Assembly (NCBI RefSeq): GCF_021155765.1
Contig: NC_060107.1
Coordinates: forward strand, 2,152,501 to 2,216,500
Direction: 5' to 3'
Source: Diprion similis
Taxonomy: Eukaryota; Arthropoda; Insecta; Hymenoptera; Diprionidae
DNA length: 64,000 nucleotides
Shown here: positions 1 through 13,640 of the stretch, in pieces
How positions within the stretch are numbered: the stretch's first letter is position 1
Layout of the letters: the number at the start of each line of letters is the position of its first letter
The notes under the pieces: model-generated
Seen by the model: only the letters and a program-made list of their open reading frames with translations
Told to the model about the DNA's origin: nothing
Database searches by the model: none
Position numbers and translations under genes: made by a program

Positions 1-319
1 ACAATAATGATGGAAAAAAAAAAACAATTCTTTTCCAGTCTACGTTGATTTTTTCTAAATATCTTTCTACCTACAAAGAAAACAGCTTGTTTTGCATTGA
101 TAAAAAATACGTACATGTATATAACAACATAACTGTATTTACATTAATCAACATAATTGATTAATTTCTACTCTCCTTCAGTTTACTACCGATTCGAAGA
201 ATGTTCAACCTCGTCGATAGCAACAGCATTGTTCTGATGTAAATTCAGCAGGGAAATTTTTTTTTTTTTTTTTTTTTCTAATTAGGAAAAAAGAACTTGC
301 GGTACATAACATCACCGTA

Positions 320-3300
320 TTACGCCGATCCGTTTTTATGCTGTTGTAATTTTTTATACTCGGTGAATAGATTCCTCATATCAGAAAGCGCTGTTTCTAT
401 CGCGATTGCAAACCTTGCTGAATTCTGAAAGAATAAGAAATGAAAAAGAAGCGTGAAAGTAGATAGGAAATCAATTAATAATTAATCGGTCTAATGCTCT
501 TTATAGATGATACTATATTCATCGAACTTACCGTATCGGGCGAACTCTTCTTGCTTGAAATATGGAAGAACAGGAAATCCTCTCCGGCAATGATATAAGA
601 AACGCCGTATCCATCATCAGCTACCGGTCCAAATCCACCTCCAGCAGATATACAATTTGGATATTTCTTCAAATCTAATCTCGAGGTTTGTCCATGCGGT
701 GTCTGTGACGTTGAGAGTCTCCAGGGTTCGCTCAAGACTTCCTGCATATACATTTTTGGATAAAATAAAGCGTCATTACTTTACTCGGAAACGTGAAAAG
801 ACGTTCGTCGACTACTTACGACAATGTATATCACAACATATTACCTTAAGGAACGGGGAATCGACTTCCAGGTACTTAGATACAACGTACAGGCAGAATA
901 GGTGACGATCTATTCCCTTGCCGCACATCGCATCCTGGTAGCCTAGCTGATGACGAGCTGTAGCGGCAGTAAGCAGCTTGTATCTTTGATCAATCTACAA
1001 CCGCAAGGTTAAGATAATTTTTTTATAAAACTTGCAAGTATTACTGAACGATAGAAAAAAAAAAAAAAAAAAAAAACATTACTTCTTAACTTATACGCAA
1101 AACTTACAGTCGCAGATTTATCCTCCATAGATTTAACCCAAGCTGCAGATTCAATGGTGCAAGGTCGAACAGTTTCGGTTCTACCTTCCCTGAATAACCT
1201 TGTCATCGATGCTTCATAAGTTAGACTAAATTTACCAGCATCTCTATAATAAGCTAACTGAAGAGCCATTTGTATATAAGCATCTGGCGATACTTTACAC
1301 AACTTCATGAAACCCTTTCCATAAGCGGTGTGCATATAAATTCTCAACTCTACATCATTCAACAGCTTCTGAGCAACCTGGAAATAAAAAACTTATGTTT
1401 TACAGTGTCTGTGTGCGTGAGACACAAGGTTTACAGAAGGATTGATTTAAGCATCGAGTCAAATAATTGACACGACCCCTCACCAAATAAGAGTTTTCGA
1501 TAGCTTCTATACATTCCGGACTCATGTCCCATTGAAGACGAACCGGAGGTGGAGGAGTAAATTCAGGAGTTCCCATTGTACGTCCATCTTCTCCGTATCT
1601 GTATTATATGAAAACAGTGTTGAAAGAAAACCAGATGCAATGCTCACCGCTTGAAATATTTACAATCATGCCATCAAATTCAATTGATAATAAAGCTTGG
1701 CTATAAGAATTGATTAGAACACGTTGCAACGATATTGTCGATTGAATTTGATTAATGCTATACCTGATAGTGAACCCAAAATTTACAGTAACATTGTGTT
1801 TCTCTGTTAGTTTTGTTTTATTAATCTTTGTCAATAAATGTAGAATCTTGTAATTAAATGGCACGAAACAGAATGTTACCTCTAAGATTTTACTCCACAA
1901 ATTTAATATTATTTCATACATAATAGAGGATGATGATGATGATGATGATGTGCAATATACAAAGCAGATGAAACTATTTGCAATCCTCGTCTCTCCGGTG
2001 CACATTAATAGTTAAATTTCTAATTCAGTTAGGTTCAAGATTTAGAGACAGATTGAATCTACTGAAACGTTAGCGATTCTACCATTGATGCACTAGGCAT
2101 GCAAAAACATACCAACTGGAAAAACGTAAATAATTAGAATAACAGAATACTTGATTTAAAAAAAGATATTATTAATGCTCCTCGAAGGCAGTAAAAAAAA
2201 AAAAGCTTCGTCATTACATATTGAAATTCATAGAAAATTTAATTGTAATAATGCTTTTGGCCTCGGCAATCAAAGTGTTGATAGATTGCATTATTGTGTG
2301 TATGATTTATTGATTGAAAAATTGATTAAAAGCTGCTGCAATTTTCAAACAAGTAAAATTTAATAGCAAATGAATGATTTGGTGGCTTTCAAATGAATGA
2401 GGTGATCGCATGAAAACGGAAGTTTTTTTACACACAAGTCACAAGGCATTGGATTAGTGTCACAGATGAAACATTCAGATAGGTATGTCATTAAAAATGA
2501 CTTACCCTTTATATTAATATGTCGAGCGCAAGCACGACAAAACAAAAAATGAACATAAGTTATATTCACAAGGGATAAAGAATATTTTCTAAATTTGTAA
2601 ACTAATACCACCTCTGGTGCAAAAAAAGATATATATTATCAGTACGTTAGTTTCATTGTTATTATAATTACAAGGTGTGAGCAACTTCGTTTTTAAATAA
2701 CAATTACCCATTCTCCGCTTCCGTAGCGACACAGTATTCCCACAGGTGCCCCATCACGGGAGCATCGGCCCTGATAACCAGAAGATAGATTCGTTTTTTT
2801 ATTTTTCTAGTTAAGCCCAAACCACTACTTTCTCCTTTTTTTTTTTTTTTAGTTCTTTTTTTACAATTTATTAATACAAGTACGTAATGTTAAAACCGCC
2901 GTTTGTAGTATTCTCGACAAAGTTCACCATTTAATGATGAGCAAAGATCAGATAGTTGAAATTAAATGTACATTAACTGTAAAAAGAAATAATATTAATA
3001 ACCAGAAGAAACCAAGGTTAAAAAGAAAAAAAAGAAAAAAGAAATTCAAAGAATGCTGACGGGATAAAAAACTTCACATTTTAATATTAGATACATAGAT
3101 TGTACAAAACTTTTCACCTGACGAAGAAGAAACTCAGAACATACCGAACTGTACAGGATTAAAGTTCTGTTCTAAATATAAGATTTTTCAATTTTCGGAA
3201 GAAATATGTACCATTACAATTGCCAGGTTTTATGATACTGCTAAAGGTAAAAATTCTGTATCCCATTAACATTCTTCACTTTATAAATACGAAATTGAAG

Positions 3301-6259
3301 TTATATTATAAGGACAAGAAATGAAACAAACATGAAAAAAGCACAACCAAGCATTCCAGGCATATAGATATACAGATAGTATGTATACGTAATTTAGAAT
3401 CTGCCGAATCGCAGTTTAAATTTCTTACTCTATATTCATGGTTTCTTCCGATATGACAAACTCCCACAAGTGTGACATCACAGCCGCATCTGCCCTGCTC
3501 ATGACTTATCATTACATGTCGGATCGTCATCATCACAAATGTGCGACAATAATTATAATAGTACAAAATAAGTTGGAACACATCTTGGCTTTTTGTTTTA
3601 GAATGTTGAAAAAATTTTGTTTTTCATCTAAATTTTCCCTGAACTCTGTTCGAAATTTGTGAAAATTCTTCTTTCCATTTTTATTTATTCTATGTACTTG
3701 GTAGAGCTTTTTAATGAACACAGCAAACTTTTTTTAAAAATATTATTGCACACTCTTAACGATTAATTAAAATTCTATCATATGTTACTCAGCATTGACG
3801 GAGAATTTGGAAATTGAATTATCTTTCGGATATTTCATTTGAAACGAATTACGTATTTACGTAATATGTAAACTATAACTACGATTCAAATACTGAAACA
3901 ATTTTTCTAAATTTCAATCTTCTTGTATTACTGAAATTTAATTCAACTCGACTAGATTTCTTTGATATGTATCAAACACGAAGGAGAGTAGTTTTTATTC
4001 TGCAGTAGAAAAAAAAAACCAAACATTTTACTTACCACGAGTGCTCGGCATTAAAACCGATCTGTAAATACAACGAAATATCAAATATCAACAAATTTGT
4101 ATGGACGAACGAATTTTTGTTGGAAAAAAAAGTTAATATTCCCAAAAGCTTACCCTGCCGTTACTTCCTATACAAAGCGTGAACGATTTGTCGAACCATC
4201 GATCGTACCCCTTTCCATGCAACAAGATTCTGCCGTAATTGTCCAATTTCTCCGGATGAGCCTGGAAAGAATACAGAGCACTGAAACTATTCCGTTCTAG
4301 ATTCGTATAAAAAAACATTGTTCCAATGGTCGAATAAAAAATTAATCTTAGTATATGCGATATAATTGAAAGAATTGTCAGACCAAGTGATTACCTACCG
4401 GATCAAATTCGTATGGAATATCGTCTAAAGTTACAACAAAAGCTGCCTTTTCAATGTTGTCTAGGCAGGCTCGGTTCACGCCTTTACCGAAATGTTCTGC
4501 TCGTGTTCGAGCCCAGGATGTTCTTTCGCCAGCGGTGAGCGCTGCTAGTTTCTCCTCACCTGCACACGGTGTCGAAGTATCATCAAGTATTTGCTGCATT
4601 TGCCTGAAAAGATTTTTAAAGTGATAAACATGCGAGCAATGTAAAATAAATTTCGAGCACTAACGGTTTTTGAAATTATATTTAGCGCAAAAAATGCTAA
4701 AATTTGGGAAAGTTCTTATAAAATTCCGAATAGATTTCATACTCACAATTCAATTTCACACGGCTGTAAGATTCTGTTCTTATAATAGATCAAAACCTTG
4801 TAATATTTTCCTTTATGATAAACGACTATGTGTTTCGAATCTTGAACATGTACAATCTTGTCAGTTTCGATACCAGGGATTCTCGATGTGTTAAATATTC
4901 TCTCGTATTGCCAAGAGCACAAAGGAACTAAACCTTGAACCAGGATCTGAAATTATAAAAACATAGTTGATAGTTTAAACACAAGCTTTACTATTCTGAC
5001 ATAATTTTTTTCTAGGCAATTTGATATTATTTTTAATCGAATTCATATTCATATCTTACTAACCGGTTCAAGTTCCTGTCTCTCGATGAGTCTCCGATAC
5101 TGTAAACAAGAGTGAATAATTACTGCTGCTCTAGATGCTTGATTCTTGGTTGGATGCATGAGTAAAGCATCGATTCCGTAAAAGTTAGAGTTGACCATCA
5201 ATGGAGATCTTCCTCTCAAATAAACGTATTCCTCCCACCAATCAGACACATAATTGGTAGACCACCACGATTTGAGTAATAAATAACGCTGAAGCTTAAC
5301 GCCGATACCAGCTTTGAACTCGTTGGCGTGTCGTTCCATCCTTGTATAATTATCATCATCCAAAAGCGGTCTAACACTTCTCAAGTACTGTGTTGACCAA
5401 AAATTTATACATTATAATGTGTCGAAGTTTCGATGATATTTGATGCACAGTTCGTTAGAAATCGATGAAAGTTATTGATTTTATTTATTGCTAAATTACC
5501 CTTTGGATTGTATTTTCGACAGATGGCAATGGAAGCCTGGGTAGAGATCCTTGGAAGCTGTACAACATGGGTGTGCTCCATCCTGACATTAGTTTAACTG
5601 CGGCGAGCCAAAGTTTTGTGATTGAGGAAATACTGCTACCTTTGCCGCGAGCTTCATACATCCATCCTTTGTACATTAGCAATAATTTAAGAGTGTATCG
5701 AATAGTGTAGATGACAAACAGCCATATTAAGAAAGCGACGAGAAAAGATCCCGCTAGATGAGCAGTTATGGAAGACCTGCAGATATTAAAAAAGAAAATC
5801 AAAATCAAAATCAGGCGGAATATGATGGGAATACTGACTTTTCCAACTTTTCTCTCTGTTCTATCTTAAATTTTATAAATCTCACCCTGGTAGGTATGGC
5901 GCGACTTTGCCGACAAGATCGAAGGGCACTTTGTATCCCACAAAGTGAATTGCTGTGACAATAGCAGCCGTTAGCCAAAGACTCTGTAGCGATGCTGGAT
6001 ACACTCCAGTTTTTATGTTGTTCTGTAATATAATATTTGTAGCATTATAGCGATACAAAAATATTTTGTTACATCGATACTGCGTCAGCATAAACTGATA
6101 TATCGAAGGTATACGCACTTTGAATCTGAAGAATCGTTTCTTCCAAGACCTGATACCTGATTGCCATACCAAGTGCAAGACTTCTCTGTCAAAATTAACG
6201 TCCCATCCTTCATGAGTGATGGAAAAGCTGAAGGCAACGGCTGAATGAGCTTCCGCCAT
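320..6259 (-). CDS. CPT1 (Drosophila whd): Carnitine O-palmitoyltransferase 1 (outer mitochondrial membrane)
   Basis: Transfers long-chain acyl groups from CoA to carnitine, the malonyl-CoA-regulated entry step to mitochondrial beta-oxidation. Coding exons in transcript order: 6259-6119, 6022-5886, 5776-5500, 5387-5064, 4946-4747, 4603-4399, 4261-4154, 4061-4036, then 3494-3429 or 2770-2708, 1598-1484, 1377-1108, 994-845, 741-532, 424-320. All junctions are GT/AG and phases agree. The product is 776 or 777 aa, close to the usual CPT1 size of about 770. The start is [10 protein letters not shown], the typical CPT1 N terminus; two membrane helices follow near residues 55-75 and 100-125. The catalytic His471 lies in NAEHSW on a 26-nt exon; [20 protein letters not shown] and [16 protein letters not shown] are family signatures. 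The start exon continues upstream as 5' UTR to an acceptor at 6287, so a non-coding first exon lies further upstream. The 3' UTR runs off the left edge. Confidence 0.96.
1928..1950. repeat. (GAT)n microsatellite in a CPT1 intron
   Basis: About eight GAT units within the 1.1 kb intron 1599-2707. I see no coding exon in the rest of that intron. Confidence 0.85.
2708..2770 (-). CDS. CPT1: CPT1 alternative exon, downstream copy
   Basis: A 63-nt exon with AG before 2770 and GTAATT after 2708. It reads [12 protein letters not shown], then CVATEAENG, and is closer to the vertebrate sequence at this position (ADAP-HLWEYV) than its partner at 3429-3494. Entry and exit phases are identical to the partner, so choosing either, both or neither keeps the reading frame. 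The segment lies just after the catalytic histidine, so the choice could change kinetics or inhibitor sensitivity. Confidence 0.88.
3429..3494 (-). CDS. CPT1: CPT1 alternative exon, upstream copy
   Basis: A 66-nt exon with AG before 3494 and GTAAG after 3429. It completes the split Trp codon of AEHSW and reads [12 protein letters not shown], then [10 protein letters not shown]. It is a diverged copy of the exon at 2708-2770: same entry phase, same exit phase, and a shared core (ADA-VM-HLWE). Either copy splices cleanly between the His471 exon and the YGEDGRT exon. Mutually exclusive use is inferred from the duplication and from Drosophila CPT1, where alternative exons at this place are known. 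Confidence 0.88.
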
Positions 6260-9200
6260 GCTGGTGGAACCTCAGCAGAAAACAATCTGAAATACAAAAG
6301 GATAAAGGGTGAAAATATTACATAGACTCCATGTTCTTGCATGTATACGTTGAAGAGTTTCATTTGTATAGCAGCATACAATTAAAACTTATTGTGACGA
6401 CCTAGATCATAAATTAAATATATGAACAAAGCCGAAGGAAGAAACACGCATATCCAACTACGTAATTCAATACTACAATATCACATCTAATATTTGCATC
6501 AATTGACGATCATGGCCATTTATAAAAGCCACAAAACTATAAAATACTGTGTAATAAGATTTTATTTGATAATAGCAGTCTTAATAGAGTTGATCATTGG
6601 TCATTTCATTGAATTTGAGACATTGAGATTTATGCCGTACAATTGAAAAGGTAAACCTTGTTTGTCCCGAGATTATATCTATACTTTATCTTGTTCTTAT
6701 ATATACACGTTTACTTTTCATGTTCAGTTATTTTTTCTACACCATTTTTGTTCTATTGCCACAAGTGAACTTAAATGTGAATATATTTGAATTTATATGG
6801 TAGAAACAAGTAAATCACCTCGCAACTGTTACTTTTACAATTCATGATTGCTGTAAGCTGTATACAAGAAAATATAGTGTACACGTAAATCTACGACTAA
6901 AAAGGACTGGCTGACAGCCTTGGACTTTGTATGGAGTGAGTTTAAGGTGTTAAATTGCAAGCCATGCCTGTAATGCATACTTTGCTACTACGATCGCCGT
7001 CACCATCAGATACTGCACTACATAGTCCAGCAACATTGTATAATTAATAAATAATAATAATCATTATCTTCACGGTGGAACAAAGTGGAAAAAAAAACAT
7101 GTAGGCAAAATGGAACAGAAAAAACGTCATCATTGTTTAAGCACGACGCAAGATGAAATTTTAAAAACATAAATTTTAAATCAAATACACACGGCTCAGA
7201 GGTCGAAAACTTGAGAGAAAAAAAATGCTAAAACCTTATAATTTAAATATTTGCTTCTGGATTCTCGCTCATGTGACTCGAAACAAAAAAAGAAAGAAAG
7301 AAAGAAAAAAAAAATAACCAAGTAAGAAAATAAGACGCAATTACTTGTTGACGCTGCACTGACGATTCGTCGGGTGCATCAAGTATAATGCAAAGGTCGA
7401 AAGACGAACGCGTGCAAAATTCAGTTACATATCCGTGACAAGTGGAATATTTTGGCTGCGGGTTTTATTGATTATACGACGACCATTTTTCAACTCACTT
7501 ATGTACCTAAGTAAGCTGTATTGCGCTAAGCTATGCTGTTCAATACACGTATACGATTACAACGATGTATTCCTATCTTTATAATGATATTGACATACGC
7601 CTGTTTCTTTACCATGCTTATCAGTACAAGCTTTGTGAATTGATGACATAGTTATATGATATACACCATGGTTTAAGGTAAATCACGAAAATACGTACAG
7701 GGACGAAATTATGAGACGTCGCCGCAATTGGTACAGAAATTATTCAGCACTAATGATGAAATTATTAAAAAATCAAATATATATATTGTATATAAATGTG
7801 ACCTTAGAATATCTACGCTTCTTCAGATCTTATATTAAGAAGATTCGTGAATCTGTTTCAATATAGTTGAGAATTGATATTTAAAACACTATCGACCACT
7901 CGTTGTCACCGCACTTGACATAGTACCGCTTTTCATTTGTCGACAACTATTGTATATAATATACATGATAGGTAAGTAATGTTAACCGTTTGATATTGCG
8001 CAACAGTACAAAGTCCTAAGTTTACGATTGTTATCTAATTACATATCTGACCATCGTTCGCCTGCATTGTAGTGGAAAGTTTAGTATTGAAACGGGCAAG
8101 TTTTAACTACGCACATGGCAATTCCGGAAGTTTGTAATTCTTCTTTCTCTACATATTTAGAGATAAAAATGAATGAACCAACAAACAAATAAAGAAAGCA
8201 TAAGATATACATGTAGAATGACGAAACGAGAGAAAAAGAAAAAGATGAAAAAAGAAAAAAAGAAAGCAAGAAAGAAATCAATCAAATCAGGAAAGAGAAC
8301 AAGAGCCTTGACCCAGATAAGAAATCACTTATACCACGTGGAGTAGCTGCGGAACATGTTACTAAATTATCTGAATGTGTCACGCATACTGAGTGAGATG
8401 TGAATATAAGTTTTCATTACTACATAGACATACATACGATTCAATATTGTTTGTGTTATTAAAAGATAAGGTACGACTGCCGATACAAACGCCCAAACTT
8501 GCATCTGATACCGAACTTGCATTTATTAACATAAATTGTCAAGTAAGTAAACATGATAACATATATACATATATAACGTACAGTATATTACTTCTCATAC
8601 CACACAAGTATAAAAAAAGATAATAGAAATAGCAAATGAATCAACGGGTCGTTGCACTCGATAAAAAATGCAAGATTTATCATTTTCTTGCCAATTATAC
8701 AATCAAAGTGTATTATATGTTATAGTCTGTACAGGTAGAATGATATATACAAACGTTTCAAAGAAAAAATAAAAAATATTGTGTAAAAACTAAATCAACA
8801 ATATCATAGTTATGCATTGTGATGCATGTATGTACACGTGGTAGCTTTTTTCACACCCCTTAACTACATAGTATATAAAGCTGTATTTTTCCTTCAATTT
8901 TCAAGTTAATGAAATAAAATTAACTTCATCAACGTACGATTGTCTGCCAAATAATTGCGACAGCGTGTAACGTGTACTGTATAGGTATGTACGTACATGT
9001 GTGCAAACTATGTGGCCTTTGGTTCACCAAGAGCCAGACAGCCGAGGTCAATGACGTATGTTGTATGTTCATGGTCCAAAGTCTAAACATCAAATCCCAA
9101 AGACGCAACATAAAAAGTAAGCAAGTCTAAACACATGTTTTTGTGAAAGATATAGGTATATTGTATACATTGAAACAATGATTGCATATCTTTTCATTTG

Positions 9201-10053
9201 TCGATTATGTACTTACTGATTACGGTTTTAATTGATGCAAATTCACGCGATAATTCAAATATCTCGATCGCTGTAATACGGAATTGTACGACGACACTGT
9301 GTAAATATAATTATTTCAGATCTTGAATGTCATTCGTGTATATTTACAATAATTTATGATAACTTTGAAGAAAATAACGTCCTTCAAAAGGTATAAACAA
9401 AATAAGTCAGTGTTAAATGTGTAGTCTAATTAATTGGCGACAAAAATAAATAAACTCGGAAATATATTACAATATATACTCCGTGATATAAATAAAAGAG
9501 TAGACAATGATATCGATCATTCTTTATCTAGCATTGATCAAAGTACACTCGTAGGAAAAAAAAAAGGTTAAAAGAAAAACAACAACAAAAAAAAAAAAAA
9601 AAAAAAAACAAGGAGGATAATCATAATGATACTGAAAAAAACCTATCGTATCTATTTGCAAATTAGAAAACATCAAGCTAATTAAACGGCGCGAACGAGT
9701 TTTAGAAAAATATCGGACGCAACAACATCTCGTTGAACAATGCAGAAACTTGGAAATGTATTGCACAAAAAAAAAAAAAAAAAAAAAAAAACTGTTGACC
9801 TATCGAATATACGAATATACAAAGTTGAGATATTAATAAACTAACCATGAGCAAAAAATATGGGAGGACCTTGAAATTACTATTCAAGGTCTTAGCTAGA
9901 GAAATCTACTTCAAATACGACATTTCTACTCATTAAATTATACATTATTTACCTCGTTATAGGTAAAGGATTTTAAAAAAAATATCGATACTATGTATAT
10001 ACATACATATATATATATATATATGTTACAGCGATGATGCACGCTTAGGAAAC

Positions 10054-10219
10054 ATAATTATTACGAAAATTTAGGATTGGTCTGAAATTTAGTAAACCAT
10101 AATGAACGAAACACTCATATATTTCTAACAGTTAACTCGTTGGGAGCCATTTGGAAATTGCACAATAATGATTTTTTTTCCCTGCTAAAGTTTCGTTACG
10201 TGAACGTTACTAACTTCAG
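10054..10219. repeat. Degenerate inverted-repeat element, copy 1 (left end missing)
   Basis: The right end reads GTTACGTGAACGTTACTAACTTCAG in two overlapping parts, matching the right end of the element at 12083-12287. The inner segment TGAAATTTAGTAAACC also recurs near 12373. The left terminal repeat is not recognisable. This is probably an old, truncated MITE. Confidence 0.6.
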
Positions 10220-12082
10220 TCTTGTTGTAAATTGAAATTACACACCGCATTTTTTCTTCTTTCTTAACCTGACGTATATGAATGTTTATTTACATACTGT
10301 ACATAGGACTACTCAAAAGAATCTTTGCACAAATAATTTCAATCTCCCGACGCTGCATAATTTTCTTTTTTTTTTCCCCCTTCTCTCAAGCCTAGAAGTT
10401 GCTTAATTATACACAGCATAATTAATCGATAGAGGGATCAAAATGTTGCGTTTTTATGACTTGTGCAATACATGTAAAGTCTGTTGACGGAAGCAGGTGT
10501 TATACATATTATATTAATGACTTATATACAGCATATTGTTCCCATATCAACTGTTTTTTAAATTTCGAATCGCAGATACGACTTTTGCTTTGATATATTT
10601 TTTGTCTGCTTCATTTACAGAATCAATCATTGTAGTTGACATGATTATATAGGTAAATAAGATTACACCTGGCATCATCATTAATCAAAAGCTCAAATCA
10701 TGAAAGCAAAAAAACACACGTTAAGCTATGTAAATTTCAATTGTTGCAATCAGGTCAAAAGTCAGAAGCCTCATGTATCGTTAACTAGATCGGGGAAACA
10801 ATTTATTCTTTCAATATGCTGCATTCAATATGTGATTCAACAATCCGTCGTGAGTGGCAAAGTTTACTCATTTCCACATTTCAAGCCGTTTAACAAAGAA
10901 ATGGAGTAACAAATGAAAAATGAGACAGCGAGAGAGAGAGAGAAATTTATTAATGTTGAAATTTCGTTCACTGTCTTTCTTATAAATGCATATGACGGAA
11001 ATGTGTTCCAAGAAGAAAACCAACCGTTAACAACGAAAGCTACAAGATATTTATATCAATATATGAACACATGCATATATGTAGTAGAGAAAGGAAGGAT
11101 CGTGAATTTCAAGTTATTACCTAATTGCTTTAGTACCAATATTTAGTATGCTAGCTTTGATTAATTTACTTTTCAAACTACTGTTGTACGGAAGTAAATC
11201 ATGCTAGATATATATCTCTGAACTGCCGGCGAGATTTTCAAGACACGCCCACCTGCGGAAGTTAATAAAACAATCGTATCCATTAGACTTTCTAATCCTC
11301 TACTCAATTTTAGCATTTGATATTGATCACGTGATAAATATAAGTATTTCTATCGACAGAAAAGTAGACAGTAAGAGTGAGAAAATGTATTCATTTTATA
11401 CTATTATAATATCTATTTCAACTAGTTTGCTTGGTTTATTTCATACTTATTCAATTTCTACTCATTGAATGATTAACAAGTGATTCGTTGTTACGTTTAA
11501 TCTTACGTTGTTTATTTCCCTATAATAACCGATAACATCAGAGACAGAATTTCGGTCACATTGTGATAAAAATAACAAAATAAGAAAGAGAATGAGAGGC
11601 TACCTAATCTGTATTATCGAATATCTATGAAGGAATCACGTTACTCGCAGACTAATGAATTTACCGATCACCACCAGTGAGTCATTCATATCATTGTTTG
11701 TTTACGATCATGTATACTACGTCTTTGAGATCTCCCCAAGATAAAAATGACTGTATTTCTAATTTTTCCATTACTTGTGTTTAACTTGTTTTCCATCTTA
11801 CGGTATACTTTTAGTTGTATTTTTTTAGTATTGAACAAAAGGAAGGTATGATCAAGATAGACGAATACCTATTACATACCTGTACTGTACAATTAACGAT
11901 AGCAATTTAAAACAGTTGTACAAATAATTAAAGAATTAGGTTACGAACGTATATATTGCAAAATTATATTATAAACATTCTTTGCCATTGGACATACAAA
12001 GTTTCGACAACAGTAATAACATGTTGTAATTTATCATTTCAGTGTTTGCAACAAGGATAAAGATTGCAGAATATTAAGAAGA

Positions 12083-12287
12083 CTGAAATTAGTAACGTTA
12101 TTGTAATGATTTGTTTCGGAAAACCTGTTATTTCCTAATTTTAGGAATCTCTGAAATGCAGTAAATTATAATAAGGCAAAAGTAATTCATATTTTCAGAA
12201 CTTAGTCAATTCAAAGTCATTAAAAAATTACAAAATAGTGTTTTTTTGCCAACAAATGTTTAGTTACGCTAACGTTACTAACTTCAG
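12083..12287. repeat. Inverted-repeat element (MITE-like), copy 2, both ends present
   Basis: The left end CTGAAATTAGTAACGTTATT and the reverse complement of the right end, CTGAAGTTAGTAACGTTAGC, match over roughly 28 bp with few differences. The element is about 205 bp and contains no ORF. It belongs with the copies at 10054-10219 and 12305-12422. No clear target-site duplication was identified. Confidence 0.7.
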
Positions 12288-12304
12288 ACTTATGAATATA
12301 CCAT

Positions 12305-12422
12305 GTTGAAGTTAGTAACGTTATCGTAACGATCTATGCCGAGAAAAACCGTTATTTCGCAATTTTAGAACTATTTGAAATTTAGTAAACCGTAATAAAA
12401 CTTTAACGTTGTTAACTTCAAC
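12305..12422. repeat. Inverted-repeat element, copy 3 (internally shortened)
   Basis: It begins GTTGAAGTTAGTAACGTTAT and ends with the near inverse AACGTTGTTAACTTCAAC. It lies in direct orientation only about 17 bp from copy 2 and keeps the inner TGAAATTTAGTAAACCGTAA segment. About 118 bp long, so it is an internally deleted relative. Confidence 0.65.
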
Positions 12423-13439
12423 TTCATGAAATCTTGTCACTTGTCAATTGTTTCGATCCGTGTAAAAAAAAAATGAAGACCGAAGTACACACACACGATG
12501 ACAATACTCCGTGGTTCTATTAAAACATTGAAAGTCATCGTAATTCTGTGAGCGCATTGACCCGCCGATTTAAATATGAGCAGAACACAGGGCGATCAAC
12601 GATTTTTACCGACGGATCAACGCTTCCGTCGATTCATAGTTAACAAACGAAGGAACAACTTACAACTATTAGGTTATGAAAAGTACAAATAGCTCTCGGG
12701 TTATTTTAGAATTCGCGCGGAGCCTTGTCCATATGGAGGGGCATGTGTTTAAACATTTCAACGCGTGAGAGGTGATCAAGTATCTCTAGCCTCCGTATAC
12801 ATAGCTATATAAAATAGCTCAGGGTAGCGTGAAAATACGTAAAAATAACGAGTTTGGATCTAGCCATGCGGCCCTGGCTGCTGATGAGAACCGTCTCATA
12901 AGTGAATAAAATGCTGCGCCAACATAACCTTCATTCGACTGTTTGGCGAAAGTCTGTCTCGTCCAGGTATTTTCATGCTTATCTAAGTATGTACTACATA
13001 CACATACAGTATGCGTAGTTAGCATTTCTTGAATGAACGGTGAGTCGACGAGGTTTTGCAACGATAATGTATTAGAGCATGAATTGCACCCGGAATTAAT
13101 ACCGTTCAAGCATTGAATAGACGGTAGCGTGAAGTATTCAAGAAACAAATAAAACGCAATAGTCATATCGGTAATAACAATTGCGCAACAGTGTTTATTT
13201 AGAATCGTCTTTCAGTGGCAGGTTTCGTGCTAGGAACTAACATTCTTAGAAAAAAAAGACAATCGTTTAGACGACGATCGCTAGTTGTTAGTTCGTTGCT
13301 TGATAGTCAGACTTAATTTATAGAAGTGGATTGTGGTAGTTGCTAAACAAATGAGAATCGCGAAAGGTGAAGAAGGTAGGCGGATGGAAGACTAACTTTC
13401 TAAAGTTGAACACGAACGAACGCACGCATGCTCAAGCAA

Positions 13440-13640
13440 GCTGAAGTGCTTTCTCTCTCTCTCACGCTTTCACTCTATCCCTCTTTCTCTCGCTTACACA
13501 CAATCAGTTTCGTTCGATCAAAAACGTGGCGACCGAATTTAGGTAAGCGCAGTGACGTAGACCAACGATAAGAACCCGAAACCGCGTAGCCGCCACGGAT
13601 TGGCTGTAAGGGTGGGTGTGCAGCAGTAGCCGCGCCTCCG
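13440..13640 (-). promoter_or_regulatory. Candidate CPT1 promoter
   Basis: Read on the minus strand this stretch has a CCAAT box (CAGCCAATC, around 13600), then a CRE-like TACGTCA near 13555, then GA-rich GAGAGAGAGA tracts near 13450-13490 of the kind found at insect core promoters. No TATA box or splice-donor-bearing first exon could be fixed, so assignment to CPT1 rests on orientation and position. Confidence 0.35.

Noticed and set aside
12819..13166. 115-aa minus-strand frame near the CPT1 promoter
   Set aside because: No recognisable domain, no matching splice partners, and ordinary composition for an AT-rich spacer.
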